From assembly GCF_001905345.1 (NCBI RefSeq), contig NZ_LFBV01000001.1, forward strand, positions 1,127,321 through 1,191,320: a stretch of 64,000 nt of DNA, in the 5' to 3' direction. Shown here piece after piece: positions 37,441 through 45,931 of this stretch. Position numbers and translations under genes: made by a program. The notes under the pieces were generated by a model that saw only the letters and a list, made by a program, of their open reading frames with translations, searched no databases and was not told where the DNA came from. Within the stretch, counting starts at the first letter, position 1; the number at the start of each line of letters is the position of its first letter. The stretch is from Streptomyces uncialis. GTDB taxonomy: Bacteria > Actinomycetota > Actinomycetes > Streptomycetales > Streptomycetaceae.

Positions 37441-37515
37441 GGAATCCAGTCCACCGGGATTCAGCTCAAGGGAAACCAGCTCAACCGGATTCAGCCGAAG
37501 GGAATCCGTTCCGCA
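37441..37515. repeat. Direct repeats of 30-bp period after rpiR-type gene
   Basis: GGAATCCAGTCCACCGGG, ATTCAGCTCAAG and then GGAAACCAGCTCAACCGG, ATTCAGCCGAAG form two full units at 37441-37470 and 37471-37500, with a partial third (GGAATCCGTTCCGCA). They lie between 37428 and the gene at 37700 and may be binding sites. Confidence 0.65.
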
Positions 37516-37699
37516 TGTCCTCATGACGTACTCAGAAACCGCGGGTAGCCTCCCTGTCCGCCAGGAGGGTGGTGCGTGAGCGGTCGGTGGCCGTCGGCAC
37601 GGAGGGTGCCGGACACCTGTGGGCGCTCCCCGGACCACCGTCACCTGCGCGAATCGCTCAAGCGGACACCTGAGGACAGCCGCGGATCGGGAGGCGGAC

Positions 37700-38449
37700 A
37701 TGGCGCGCGAGGCGAACAGCGGACGGAACGGCAGACAGGACGAGGGAGAGCAAGGCGGCCCGGGAACCCAGGGCGGTAGCCGCGGCCAAAGCGGTCGACG
37801 CGGTCGCGGCGGTCAGCGTGGCCAAGGCGCCCAACGCGGCCAGGGCGGTCCACGCGGCCAGGGCGGTCAGCGCGCCCATGGCGGGTACGGCCTCGCCAGG
37901 GTGGCCGTGGTCGTACGGGCGGGTGCCGCGCCGATGTGGTGGGCCGGTGTGCTCGCCGCCTCTGTCGGACTTCTCGTGCCCGGCCTGACCGGACGCCGTA
38001 TCGGGGTCCTCGCGGGGATCGCCCTGTTCCTGATCACCGCCGCGGCCGTCGGCCGGACCGGCCTCGCACGCCACAGGGCATCGGCCGGGAGCGCCACACG
38101 CGCGGGACGCCACGATGTGCTCCAGGACCGGGCCGTGACTCTCCGGGTCTGGCGACGCGGCCACCGCTGGTGGCTCGCCCTCGCGTTCCTCGTCGCGGTC
38201 GGCGCGTCCTTCGCGGTGCCGGCCGCCCCCGGGATGGTGCTCGCCGGGATCGGCGTCGGACTCCGGCTCAAGGCGGCATCGATCGGACGCCGCGAGAGCG
38301 ACGACGGCGCGTTGCTCTGGGTGCGCGCCGATCAGCTGAACGCCCGGGGCGGACGGCCCGCCGGACCGGCCGTGACGGAGTACCGCACCACGGGCCCGGC
38401 GGCGGGCGACGCCTCCCCGGGCGGGGCGCGACGCCGCGTCACGGTCTGA
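37700..38449 (+). CDS. Membrane protein with Gly/Gln/Arg-repeat N-terminus
   Basis: A 249-residue protein. ATG at 37700 follows GGGAGG at five bases; earlier starts lack a site. Residues about 15-68 form a Gly/Gln/Arg-rich repeat stretch (GQRGQGAQRGQGGPRGQGG). Four hydrophobic segments follow: APMWWAGVLAASVGLLVPGL, RIGVLAGIALFLITAAAV, HRWWLALAFLVAVGASFAV and GMVLAGIGVGL. The Pro/Gly-rich tail is cytoplasmic or exposed. The function is unknown. The repeat DNA is itself regular (GGCCAGGGCGGTC words), so the length of this stretch probably varies among strains. Confidence 0.75.
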   Translation: MAREANSGRNGRQDEGEQGGPGTQGGSRGQSGRRGRGGQRGQGAQRGQGGPRGQGGQRAHGGYGLARVAVVVRAGAAPMWWAGVLAASVGLLVPGLTGRRIGVLAGIALFLITAAAVGRTGLARHRASAGSATRAGRHDVLQDRAVTLRVWRRGHRWWLALAFLVAVGASFAVPAAPGMVLAGIGVGLRLKAASIGRRESDDGALLWVRADQLNARGGRPAGPAVTEYRTTGPAAGDASPGGARRRVTV

Positions 38450-38548
38450 ACCACCCGCGGGCATCGGCCGACCCGTCAGATCGTCCGGTCAGGCCGGTCA
38501 GGCCGGTCGGGCCGTCCGTCAGGGTGGCCCCGCCGGATCAGCGCCGGA

Positions 38549-38923
38549 TCAGACCTCCAGCTCCGCCTCGATACGGCGCAGCTGGTGGCGTGCCATCGCC
38601 AGGTTGGAGCGGTCCTTGTCGAGGGCCAGGTACAGGAACAGTCCCGTGTGGCCGCGCGTCTTGATAAGGCGGATCAGGTGGTACTGGGTGCCGAGGGTGA
38701 TCAGGATGTCCTCGATCTCGTCCTTCAGGCCCAGGAGTTCCATGGTGCGCAGCTTGGACCGGACGACATCGGTGTTCCCGGCGGCGGCGACCGCGAGGTC
38801 GAACTCCTTGCTGCCGCCTATCGTGCCGAGCGCCATACCGCTGGTGTAGTCGACCAGGGCCGCGCCGATCACTCCCGCGATCGAGGTCGTCGCGTCCTTG
38901 AGTGCGGTCTCGGTGTTGCTCAT
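38549..38923 (-). CDS. Roadblock/LC7 family protein, last gene of operon
   Basis: A 124-residue single-domain protein: ALKDATTSIAGVIGAALVDY, GMALGTIGGSKEFDLAVAAA, VVRSKLRTMELLGLKDEIED, and HTGLFLYLALDKDRSNLAMA. This matches the MglB-like fold that regulates small GTPases. ATG at 38923 has AAGGAG about ten bases upstream; earlier in-frame starts give Pro/Thr-rich sequence. It is the most downstream of four genes on this strand (41118 to 38549) but is separated from the next by a 200-bp gap with repeats. No GTPase is encoded nearby, unlike the cvn conservons. Confidence 0.88.
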   Translation of the reverse strand: MSNTETALKDATTSIAGVIGAALVDYTSGMALGTIGGSKEFDLAVAAAGNTDVVRSKLRTMELLGLKDEIEDILITLGTQYHLIRLIKTRGHTGLFLYLALDKDRSNLAMARHQLRRIEAELEV

Positions 38924-39084
38924 GGGGACGGTGCTCCTTGTTTCCGGCGGGTTCGGCGGGTTCGGTGTGCGCACTCGGCGCTGTGGTGTGCTGGTGTCGT
39001 CCGGGGCTTGGGTGTCCCGGTCCCCGGTTGTCCTCAAAGGCGGCCCCGGTGACCTAAATGACCCAATTGCCCGGCTAGGCTCTG

Positions 39085-39120
39085 TGACCTAGTTGACCTA
39101 GTTGACCTAGTTGACCTAGT
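39085..39120. repeat. Four tandem copies of TGACCTAGT
   Basis: Perfect 9-bp direct repeats between two Roadblock genes. A degenerate relative (GACCTAAATGACCCAATTG) precedes them at about 39050. Confidence 0.9.
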
Positions 39121-39129
39121 TGGGCGCCG

Positions 39130-39612
39130 TCATGTGCCGCCCCGGGCGCCGCTCGCTCCTGGCCGTCTGACCGGAATCGGCACCGGCGTCGGCGGGTCGA
39201 CCGGGCGGGGCGGGACGACAGGGACGGGAGGCGTCGCCGCGGCGGACGCGTCGACGAGTTCACCGATCACGGTGCTGGACCGGCGTGCCTCCAGATGGAG
39301 CCGCCCGACGTTCACACGCGGTTCGGCGAGCACGGTGAGCACCGCGTGGGCGCCCGCCGCGTAGGTGGCCACATATCCGTCGGCGCCGCGTACCAGCAGT
39401 TCGCGGAAGTGGCCCTGCCCGGTGGTCTCGGTGAGTCGGCTGCCCACGCCGAGCGCGGCGGCCGTGAGCGCGGCGACCGCCTCGGCCTCGCTCTCGGCGG
39501 CGTCCTGCGCGAGTACGAGTCCGTCGACGCTGGCGGCCAGGACGCCGGTGACCTGGGGTACCCGGCTCCGCAGGCGCCGCAGTTCACCGAGCAGTTCGGC
39601 TTCGGCGATCAT
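39130..39612 (-). CDS. Roadblock/LC7 family protein with Pro-rich tail
   Basis: A 160-residue protein. ATG at 39612 follows GAGGAGA; longer forms add Pro/Arg sequence without support. The Roadblock domain covers about residues 5-110: ELLGELRRLRSRVPQVTGVL, AASVDGLVLAQDAAESEAEA, VGSRLTETTGQGHFRELLVR, and AGAHAVLTVLAEPRVNVGRL. The C-terminal 45 residues are Pro/Val-rich (VPVVPPRPVDPPTPVPIPV). It follows the DUF4388 gene in the same direction with an 80-bp gap. Its likely role is a scaffold or GTPase partner, but no GTPase is present in the cluster. Confidence 0.85.
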   Translation of the reverse strand: MIAEAELLGELRRLRSRVPQVTGVLAASVDGLVLAQDAAESEAEAVAALTAAALGVGSRLTETTGQGHFRELLVRGADGYVATYAAGAHAVLTVLAEPRVNVGRLHLEARRSSTVIGELVDASAAATPPVPVVPPRPVDPPTPVPIPVRRPGASGARGGT

Positions 39613-39691
39613 CAGTTGTCTCCTCTCGGCGCGTTGCCGGAGCGGGAAGAGCCTCATGAGGCCGGGCAACGGAGGTCCATGGGGCGGGCGT

Positions 39692-40705
39692 TCACAGCTG
39701 GGCCTCCAAGGCATCACGGAGCCGGCGGAGAAAGGCGATGTCGGGGTCGTCGTCGGCGGGCCGCGAGGAGCGGCCGTCCCGGGGGAGCACGGGGGAGAGC
39801 GGTCGTACCGCGGGCAGTGGGTGCGCGGCCGCTCGGCCCGGGTGCGGCGGGGTCGCGGTGGCCGTGCCAGGGCCGGTCGGCCCGTCGTACGGGGAGGGCG
39901 CGGGTTCGACGAGGCCCGCGGCGGCCAGCCGGTGTATCTCGATCAGGGTGTGGAACGCCGGGCGGCCGAGCGTCCACGCGATGGCGGACGGGGTGCGGAC
40001 GCCGTCAGCGAGCAGCAGCACGGCCCGCAGCCTTGACGGGACCCGCTGATCCGCTGGGGGGCGTCGCCGGACCGTCGGGGCCGTGTCGGCCCCGGGCCAG
40101 ACCCCCGCGCAGGCCAGCAGCGCGCGCCGCCGCCGGGACTCCCGTGCGACGGCCTGTACGGGGACCCGCTGGACGTGGCCCAGCCAGTGCCCGGCGCCCG
40201 GGCGGAACCGGGTCGGGCCGGTCGTCGGCCCGAGCGCGAAATAGGCCGCGTCGAAGAGCGCTCCGAGATGGCACAACTGGAGGGCGCCCTCCGTGAGTCC
40301 GCCGCTGTCGACCAGGTACCGGGCCACCTGGCCGAGGGCGCCCGCCCGGTCGACGGCCTCCTGCCAGCGTTCGGGTGCGAGGGCGCCGCTCGCGGTGAGG
40401 AGGACATCGAGGCCAGGGGCGGCGGGACTCTCGGCGTGGACGACCTGGCCGTCATGCAGATAGAGGACACCGTGGTCACGAATGAGGACACCGGTGGCCG
40501 CTTCCCGCGCCAGTCGCGTGAGCATGGCGGACGGGGTGGCGGCGGTGTCCCGGGCGGACTCGTGCGTGGTGTTGTCCTCCTGTGCGGTGCGCGGTGGCCG
40601 TGGGGCCCGGGGCGCGTCCGGTTCGTCCGTCGTGCCGCGCTCCGGCGGGGGCGCGGGGTCCACCGGGACGGGTTCTGTCGGCCGCTTCATGGTGGCGGTC
40701 CTCAT
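39692..40705 (-). CDS. DUF4388/PatA-like signalling protein
   Basis: A 337-residue protein. ATG at 40705 overlaps the stop of the preceding Roadblock gene (ATGA); a second ATG at 40690 with GAGGA upstream is possible. After a Pro-rich start, residues about 60-150 have the DUF4388 pattern: MLTRLAREAATGVLIRDHGV, LYLHDGQVVHAESPAAPGLD, LLTASGALAPERWQEAVDRA. The rest contains a winged-helix-like stretch (LADGVRTPSAIAWTLGRPAF, EIHRLAAAGLVEPAP) and an Arg/Pro-rich tail. DUF4388 proteins work with response regulators and GTPase systems in other bacteria. Here it is placed among Roadblock genes, suggesting a shared complex. Confidence 0.8.
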   Translation of the reverse strand: MRTATMKRPTEPVPVDPAPPPERGTTDEPDAPRAPRPPRTAQEDNTTHESARDTAATPSAMLTRLAREAATGVLIRDHGVLYLHDGQVVHAESPAAPGLDVLLTASGALAPERWQEAVDRAGALGQVARYLVDSGGLTEGALQLCHLGALFDAAYFALGPTTGPTRFRPGAGHWLGHVQRVPVQAVARESRRRRALLACAGVWPGADTAPTVRRRPPADQRVPSRLRAVLLLADGVRTPSAIAWTLGRPAFHTLIEIHRLAAAGLVEPAPSPYDGPTGPGTATATPPHPGRAAAHPLPAVRPLSPVLPRDGRSSRPADDDPDIAFLRRLRDALEAQL

Positions 40706-41118
40706 CCCAGCACCAGACGTTCCGCGAGACCGCGCAGCCGGATACGGGCCAGCGCCAGATTGCCGGTCTCGCGGTCCAGCCACAGGTACAGGAAGACACT
40801 GGAGTCGAATGTCGTCTCCACGAAATGGATCAGATGGAAGGCCGTTCTCGTGGTGACCATCAGGTCCTCGACGGCGGGGAGCCCGGCGGGCTCGGGCAGG
40901 TCCCCGAGAGGCGTCCGGTGGTCGTCCGGGGTGAACACGCTGTACTCGGCCGCGGCGCGTGCCATCTCGGCGGTTTCCACCGCTGTCGCCTCGTGGTCGC
41001 CGCCTGCGGACTCCCCGACGGAACCGAGGGCGAGACCGCTGGTCCAGTCGACGATGGCCGCGCCCCGCGCGCCGGGCAGTGTCATCGCTTCCAGCAGGCA
41101 CGCGTCGATTCCGGGCAC
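40702..41118 (-). CDS. Roadblock/LC7 family protein, first gene of operon
   Basis: A 138-residue protein starting at a GTG with GAGGGA six bases upstream. The Roadblock signature is ACLLEAMTLPGARGAAIVDW, TSGLALGSVGES, then LMVTTRTAFHLIHFVETTFD and SSVFLYLWLDRETGNLALAR. It is close in plan to the 38549 protein but carries an insertion of about 15 residues (GDHEATAVETAEMARAAAEY region). The stop overlaps the DUF4388 start. It heads a unit of three MglB-like genes and a DUF4388 gene. Confidence 0.85.
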   Translation of the reverse strand: MPGIDACLLEAMTLPGARGAAIVDWTSGLALGSVGESAGGDHEATAVETAEMARAAAEYSVFTPDDHRTPLGDLPEPAGLPAVEDLMVTTRTAFHLIHFVETTFDSSVFLYLWLDRETGNLALARIRLRGLAERLVLG

Positions 41119-41372
41119 GCCGCTTCCCTCCGCTCGGTCCGTGCGGGCGTTCGTCCATCAGTTCAGGGTGTCGCCCGTCCCGGTGGCCGGGACGCTACGC
41201 AACGCACCCACATCTGTGGGGCGGTCCGACGTTTTCCAGAGCAACCTGCACGAGAATGATCGACTCTGATCACGGAAAGAGGGATTCCGGTCGAATGGTG
41301 AAAGGAAAACTTCGTATGAGAGGGGTGAAATGGTGCGTGGGTGGCGTGGGTGACTCCCGCGCCCGGCGCTCG

Positions 41373-42902
41373 CTAGAAGTCGAGCGCCTTCGCGTGCGCC
41401 CCGCCCGCCTCCGCGACGACCTCGGCGATCGTCTGCGCGGACCGTACCGTCGCGAAACTCACCCCCAAGGGTGACGCGTCGTCATCGGCGTCCGAGGGCG
41501 CGGTGATCCGATCCGGTCCCGGACGGTCCGAATCGGTCAGGAAGCCATGGACGGCGGGCCGCGCGAGCGAGTTGTACGCGTAGTGATGCGCGAAGTAGTA
41601 CGCCCCGGTGTCCAGCGCGGCGATGTGGTCACCCGGGGCCAGACGGGGAAGCGGGCGCCCCTCGGCCAGCAGGTCGCCCGCGAAGCACGCGGGGCCCGCG
41701 ATGTCCTGGGGCTCGACGGGCGTGGTGCGTGGCCGTCCCCGCTCGTCGTACGCGGCGATCCGCAACGGCCACTGCGCGGGCGCGTAGACCGTACGGGCCG
41801 CGATCTGCGCCCCCGCGTGGGTGACCGCGATCCGCCGTCCGCCCGCCGACTTGGTGTACTCGACCCTGGCCAGTACGAAGCCGTGCTTGGCCAGCAGGGA
41901 CCGCCCGAACTCCGTGACCAGTCCGTACCGGCCGTCGAACAGCTCCGGCACCTCGCGGGCGAGCAGCCGCGCGTAGCGCGCGAACGTCGGCGTCTGCGTG
42001 TCCGACGTGAAGTCGACGGGCAGCCCGCCACCGATGTCGATCGTGTCGACCCGCCGGTGTCCCGCGCGCGCGTTGATCTCCTCGGCGAGCGCGTATGTCT
42101 CCGCCACGCCCTGGACCATGAGAGCGAGCGGCACGCCTTGGGAGCCCGTATGGGTGTGCAGCCGGGTGAGCCACGGCCGGGCGAGGAAGGCGCGCACGGC
42201 GCGCTCCCGCGCGCCCGGGTCCTTCAGCGCGACGCCGAACTTGGAGGTCGGGGTCGCGGTGGACAGCGCGTCGATCGAGCCGCCGCCGATCTGCGGGTTC
42301 ACCCGGAGCCCCAGCGGCGGCAGCCGCCGCGCGCCGTCGGGCTCCCTGTCCGCTTCGGGGGTGTCCGCTGCGATCGTCATACCGGTCAGGGTCGCGACCA
42401 GGGCGTCGAGCCGGGCGAGTTCCTGGAAGTTGTCCGCGTTGACCGCGATACCGAGGGTCAGCGCCTCACGGAGTTCGGCCTCGGTCTTCGCGGGGGAGTC
42501 GAGGACCGTGTGCCGGGCGGTGACCCCGGCGGCCCGCGCCAGGGCCAGCTCGCCGGGGCTGGCGACCTCCGCGCCGACGCCTTCGTCCCGCAGCAGCCGC
42601 AGGACCGGGACCAGGGGCGCGGCCTTCACCGCGAACGTGTGCAGGACGGGGGTGCCCGGGGCGACGACCTCGGCGAAGGCGTTCCGCAGGTCCCTGACCC
42701 CCGCCCGGATGCCCACCACGTCCAGCAGAGCCGCGATCGGCTCCTGGGCACTCACCAGCCCCCGCGCCACGGCCGCCCGTACGGCGGTGTCCCTGCGGGC
42801 GGCGGAGGCCGGTCCGTCGGCGGCGGAGGGGTTCTCGTCGGGGTGACCGGAGGGGCGGCCGGAGGGGCGGTCGGTGTACGGGTGCGCTTCGCGTTCCGTC
42901 AT
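41373..42902 (-). CDS. PLP-dependent decarboxylase, DAP/ornithine decarboxylase (fold III) family
   Basis: A 509-residue protein of the alanine racemase-type barrel. The PLP lysine is Lys93 in HTFAVKAAPL. The phosphate-binding glycine loop is DTIDIGGGLPVDF, and the C-terminal Cys region is GPACFAGDLLAEGR, with LDTGAYYFAHHYAYN typical of diaminopimelate decarboxylase-like enzymes. The N-terminal 45 residues are charged and low-complexity. It is about 80 residues longer than LysA. It diverges from hutU with a 150-bp promoter region. Whether it acts on an amino acid or a peptide-linked substrate cannot be told. Confidence 0.9.
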   Translation of the reverse strand: MTEREAHPYTDRPSGRPSGHPDENPSAADGPASAARRDTAVRAAVARGLVSAQEPIAALLDVVGIRAGVRDLRNAFAEVVAPGTPVLHTFAVKAAPLVPVLRLLRDEGVGAEVASPGELALARAAGVTARHTVLDSPAKTEAELREALTLGIAVNADNFQELARLDALVATLTGMTIAADTPEADREPDGARRLPPLGLRVNPQIGGGSIDALSTATPTSKFGVALKDPGARERAVRAFLARPWLTRLHTHTGSQGVPLALMVQGVAETYALAEEINARAGHRRVDTIDIGGGLPVDFTSDTQTPTFARYARLLAREVPELFDGRYGLVTEFGRSLLAKHGFVLARVEYTKSAGGRRIAVTHAGAQIAARTVYAPAQWPLRIAAYDERGRPRTTPVEPQDIAGPACFAGDLLAEGRPLPRLAPGDHIAALDTGAYYFAHHYAYNSLARPAVHGFLTDSDRPGPDRITAPSDADDDASPLGVSFATVRSAQTIAEVVAEAGGAHAKALDF

Positions 42903-42962
42903 GCGTTCCAGCGAACCATGCGGACAGCGGGACCGGCACGGTGTCCTGAACGGGCCGACCTA

Positions 42963-42991
42963 TTGACTGGCTCTATTCATAAGATCAGGAT
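42963..42991 (+). promoter_or_regulatory. Candidate hutU promoter
   Basis: TTGACT (42963-42968) and CAGGAT (42986-42991) are separated by 17 bp, about 65 bp before the hutU ATG. ATTCA (42975-42979) and TGAAT (42993-42997) form a small inverted repeat across the -10 and could be a repressor half-site pair. Confidence 0.45.
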
Positions 42992-43055
42992 GTGAATGGA
43001 ATCGACAACACAGGGCTCGCGACATCCGGCGGCACCGCCCCCGAGGAGGCAGACC

Positions 43056-44714
43056 ATGTCAGGACCCCGCCCCGTACGAGCACCACGAGGTACGGAACTG
43101 AGTGCCCTGGGATGGCCGCAGGAAGCCGCCCTGCGGATGCTCCAGAACAACCTCGACCCGGAAGTGGCCGAACACCCCGACCAGCTCGTCGTCTACGGCG
43201 GCACCGGTAAAGCGGCCAGGGACTGGAACTCCTTCGACGCGATGGTCCGCACCCTGCGGACCCTCAAACAGGACGAGACCATGCTCGTCCAGTCCGGCCG
43301 TCCCGTCGGGGTCATGACGACCCACGAATGGGCACCGCGTGTCCTCATCGCCAACTCCAACCTCGTCGGCGACTGGGCCAACTGGGAGGAGTTCCGCCGC
43401 CTCGAAGCCCTCGGACTCACCATGTACGGCCAGATGACGGCGGGTTCCTGGATCTACATCGGCACCCAGGGCATCCTCCAGGGCACGTACGAGACCTTCG
43501 CGGCCGTCGCGGCCAAACGGTTCGGCGGCACACTCGCCGGGACCATCACCCTCACCGCCGGCCTCGGCGGCATGGGCGGCGCCCAGCCCCTCGCGGTCAC
43601 CATGAACGACGGCGTGGCCATCTGCGTCGACTGCGACCCGCGTGCCATCGAGCGACGCATCGAGCACCGCTACCTCGATGTCCGCGCCGATTCCCCGGAA
43701 CACGCCCTCCAGCTCGCCATCGAGGCCAGGGACGCCCGCCGCCCGCTCTCCATCGGCCTGCTCGGCAACGCGGCCGACCTGCTGCCCCGGCTGCTCGCCG
43801 AAGGCGCCCCGATCGACATCGTCACCGACCAGACCTCCGCCCACGACCCCCTCGCCTACCTCCCGCAGGGCGTCGACCTCGCGGACATGGCGACATACGC
43901 GGAGCAGAAGCCCGCCGAGTTCACCGCCCGCGCGCGGGAGTCGATGGCCCGCCATGTGGAGGCGATGGTCGGCTTCATGGACGCGGGCGCCGAGGTCTTC
44001 GACTACGGCAACAGCATCCGCGGCGAGGCCAAGCTCGCGGGATACGAGCGCGCGTTCGCGTTCCCCGGCTTCGTCCCGGCCTATATCCGGCCGCTGTTCA
44101 ACGAGGGCAAGGGGCCCTTCCGCTGGGCGGCCCTGTCCGGTGACCCCAAGGACATCGCGGCCACCGACCGAGCCATCCTCGACCTCTTTCCCGAGAACGA
44201 GTCACTGCGCCGCTGGATCACCCTCGCGGGTGAACGCGTCCACTTCCAGGGACTGCCCGCCCGCATCTGCTGGCTCGGCTACGGCGAACGTGACCGCGCG
44301 GGCGAACGGTTCAACGACATGGTCGCCAGCGGCGAACTCGCCGCCCCGCTCGCCATCGGACGCGACCACCTCGACTGCGGCTCCGTCGCCTCCCCCTACC
44401 GCGAGACCGAGGCCATGCTCGACGGCTCCGACGCCATCGCCGACTGGCCGCTGCTCAACGCCATGGTCAACGTCGCCTCCGGCGCCTCCTGGGTCTCCCT
44501 GCATCACGGCGGCGGCGTCGGCATGGGCCGCTCGATCCACGCCGGCCAGGTCACCGTCGCCGACGGCACGCCCCTCGCGGGCGAGAAGATCCGCCGTGTC
44601 CTCACCAACGACCCCGGTATGGGCGTGATCCGCCATGTGGACGCCGGGTACGAGAAGGCACGGCAGGTCGCCGACGAACGCGGTGTGCGGGTGCCGATGG
44701 AGGAGGGCGAGTGA
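43056..44714 (+). CDS. hutU: Urocanate hydratase
   Basis: Urocanase converts urocanate to imidazolonepropionate using NAD+ as an electrophile in histidine degradation. ATG at 43056 follows GAGGAGG at six bases; an in-frame GTG at 42996 is weaker. The 552-residue length is normal. Visible signatures are [20 protein letters not shown] (NAD site), [32 protein letters not shown] and the Cys405 region [29 protein letters not shown] is also family-typical. The stop overlaps the GTG of the M20 gene, giving hutU-M20-hutF, the visible hut operon. hutH and hutI are absent from this window. Confidence 0.97.
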   Translation: MSGPRPVRAPRGTELSALGWPQEAALRMLQNNLDPEVAEHPDQLVVYGGTGKAARDWNSFDAMVRTLRTLKQDETMLVQSGRPVGVMTTHEWAPRVLIANSNLVGDWANWEEFRRLEALGLTMYGQMTAGSWIYIGTQGILQGTYETFAAVAAKRFGGTLAGTITLTAGLGGMGGAQPLAVTMNDGVAICVDCDPRAIERRIEHRYLDVRADSPEHALQLAIEARDARRPLSIGLLGNAADLLPRLLAEGAPIDIVTDQTSAHDPLAYLPQGVDLADMATYAEQKPAEFTARARESMARHVEAMVGFMDAGAEVFDYGNSIRGEAKLAGYERAFAFPGFVPAYIRPLFNEGKGPFRWAALSGDPKDIAATDRAILDLFPENESLRRWITLAGERVHFQGLPARICWLGYGERDRAGERFNDMVASGELAAPLAIGRDHLDCGSVASPYRETEAMLDGSDAIADWPLLNAMVNVASGASWVSLHHGGGVGMGRSIHAGQVTVADGTPLAGEKIRRVLTNDPGMGVIRHVDAGYEKARQVADERGVRVPMEEGE

Positions 44715-45931
44715 CCTTCCAGGAGATGTGGCGGGACCTCGCCCCGCTCGGCCGGGACCCCCGCACCGGCGGCTACCGCCGCTACGCCTGGACCTCCGCC
44801 GACGCCGAGTGCCGCGCGTGGTTCCGCGCCCAGGCCGGGGCGCGCGGTCTCACCCACGAGACCGACCGCAACGGCAACCAGTGGGCCTGGCTCGGTGACC
44901 CCGCGCGCGGGGACGCCGTCGTGACCGGCTCCCATCTGGACTCCGTCCCCGACGGAGGCCCCTTCGACGGCCCCCTCGGCGTCGTGTCGGCGTTCGCCGC
45001 GCTGGACGAACTCCGCCGCAGGGGGGCGGAGTTCTCCCGACCGCTGGCGATCGTCAACTTCGGCGACGAGGAGGGCGCCCGTTTCGGGCTGGCGTGCGTC
45101 GGCTCACGCCTCACCGCGGGGCGGCTCACCCGCGAGCAGGCGTTCGCACTGCGCGACCCGGACGGCGTGTCCCTCCCCGCGGCCATGGAGGCCGCCGGAC
45201 ACGACCCCGAGGCGATCGGCGCCGACCCGGACCGGCTGGCCGGTATCGGCGCCTTCGTCGAACTCCATGTGGAACAGGGCCGGTCGCTCGACCTGTCCGG
45301 TGACCCCGTCGGCGTCGCGTCCGCCATCTGGCCGCACGGCCGCTGGCGCTTCGACTTCCGCGGCGAGGCCAACCACGCGGGGACCACCCGGCTCGCCGAC
45401 CGCCGGGACCCGATGCTCCCCTACGCGGAGACCGTTCTCGCCGCCCGCAGATCCGCGCGGCTCGCGGGCGCGGTCGCCACCTTCGGCAAGGTGGCCGTCG
45501 AGCCCAACGGCGTCAACGCCATCCCGTCCCTGGTCAGGGGCTGGCTCGACTCCCGCGCCGCCGACCAGTCCACGCTGGACACCGTGGTCGGGGCGATCGA
45601 GGAGGCGGCTCGTGACCACGCGGTCCGCCATGGCGTGGACCTCGCCGTCGTCCGTGAGTCCTTCACCCCGGTCGTGGACTTCGAGGACACCTTGCGCGAC
45701 GAGTTGTCCCATATCCTCACCCGCGACGGCAGCCGCCGCCCGATCCCCGTCCTCGGTACCGGAGCGGGACACGACGCCGGAATCCTGTCCGCTTCGGTAC
45801 CGACGGCGATGCTGTTCGTACGGAACCCCACGGGCGTGTCCCATTCCCCGGCCGAGCACGCGACCGAGGACGACTGCCTGACGGGGGTGGCCGCGCTCGC
45901 CGACGTACTGGAGGGACTGGCGTGCCGATGA
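44711..45931 (+). CDS. M20 family amidohydrolase, annotated allantoate amidohydrolase-like
   Basis: A 406-residue metallopeptidase-type hydrolase with GTG start overlapping hutU. Metal-binding motifs are [17 protein letters not shown] (His75 and the Asp), [17 protein letters not shown] and [10 protein letters not shown]. Residues 205-310 form the dimer/lid domain ([20 protein letters not shown]). The fold is that of allantoate amidohydrolase and N-carbamoyl amino acid hydrolases, and the name is conventional. Its place between hutU and hutF suggests that it hydrolyses an N-formyl or N-formimino glutamate, filling the HutG step. That assignment is inference. Confidence 0.9.
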   Translation: MTFQEMWRDLAPLGRDPRTGGYRRYAWTSADAECRAWFRAQAGARGLTHETDRNGNQWAWLGDPARGDAVVTGSHLDSVPDGGPFDGPLGVVSAFAALDELRRRGAEFSRPLAIVNFGDEEGARFGLACVGSRLTAGRLTREQAFALRDPDGVSLPAAMEAAGHDPEAIGADPDRLAGIGAFVELHVEQGRSLDLSGDPVGVASAIWPHGRWRFDFRGEANHAGTTRLADRRDPMLPYAETVLAARRSARLAGAVATFGKVAVEPNGVNAIPSLVRGWLDSRAADQSTLDTVVGAIEEAARDHAVRHGVDLAVVRESFTPVVDFEDTLRDELSHILTRDGSRRPIPVLGTGAGHDAGILSASVPTAMLFVRNPTGVSHSPAEHATEDDCLTGVAALADVLEGLACR

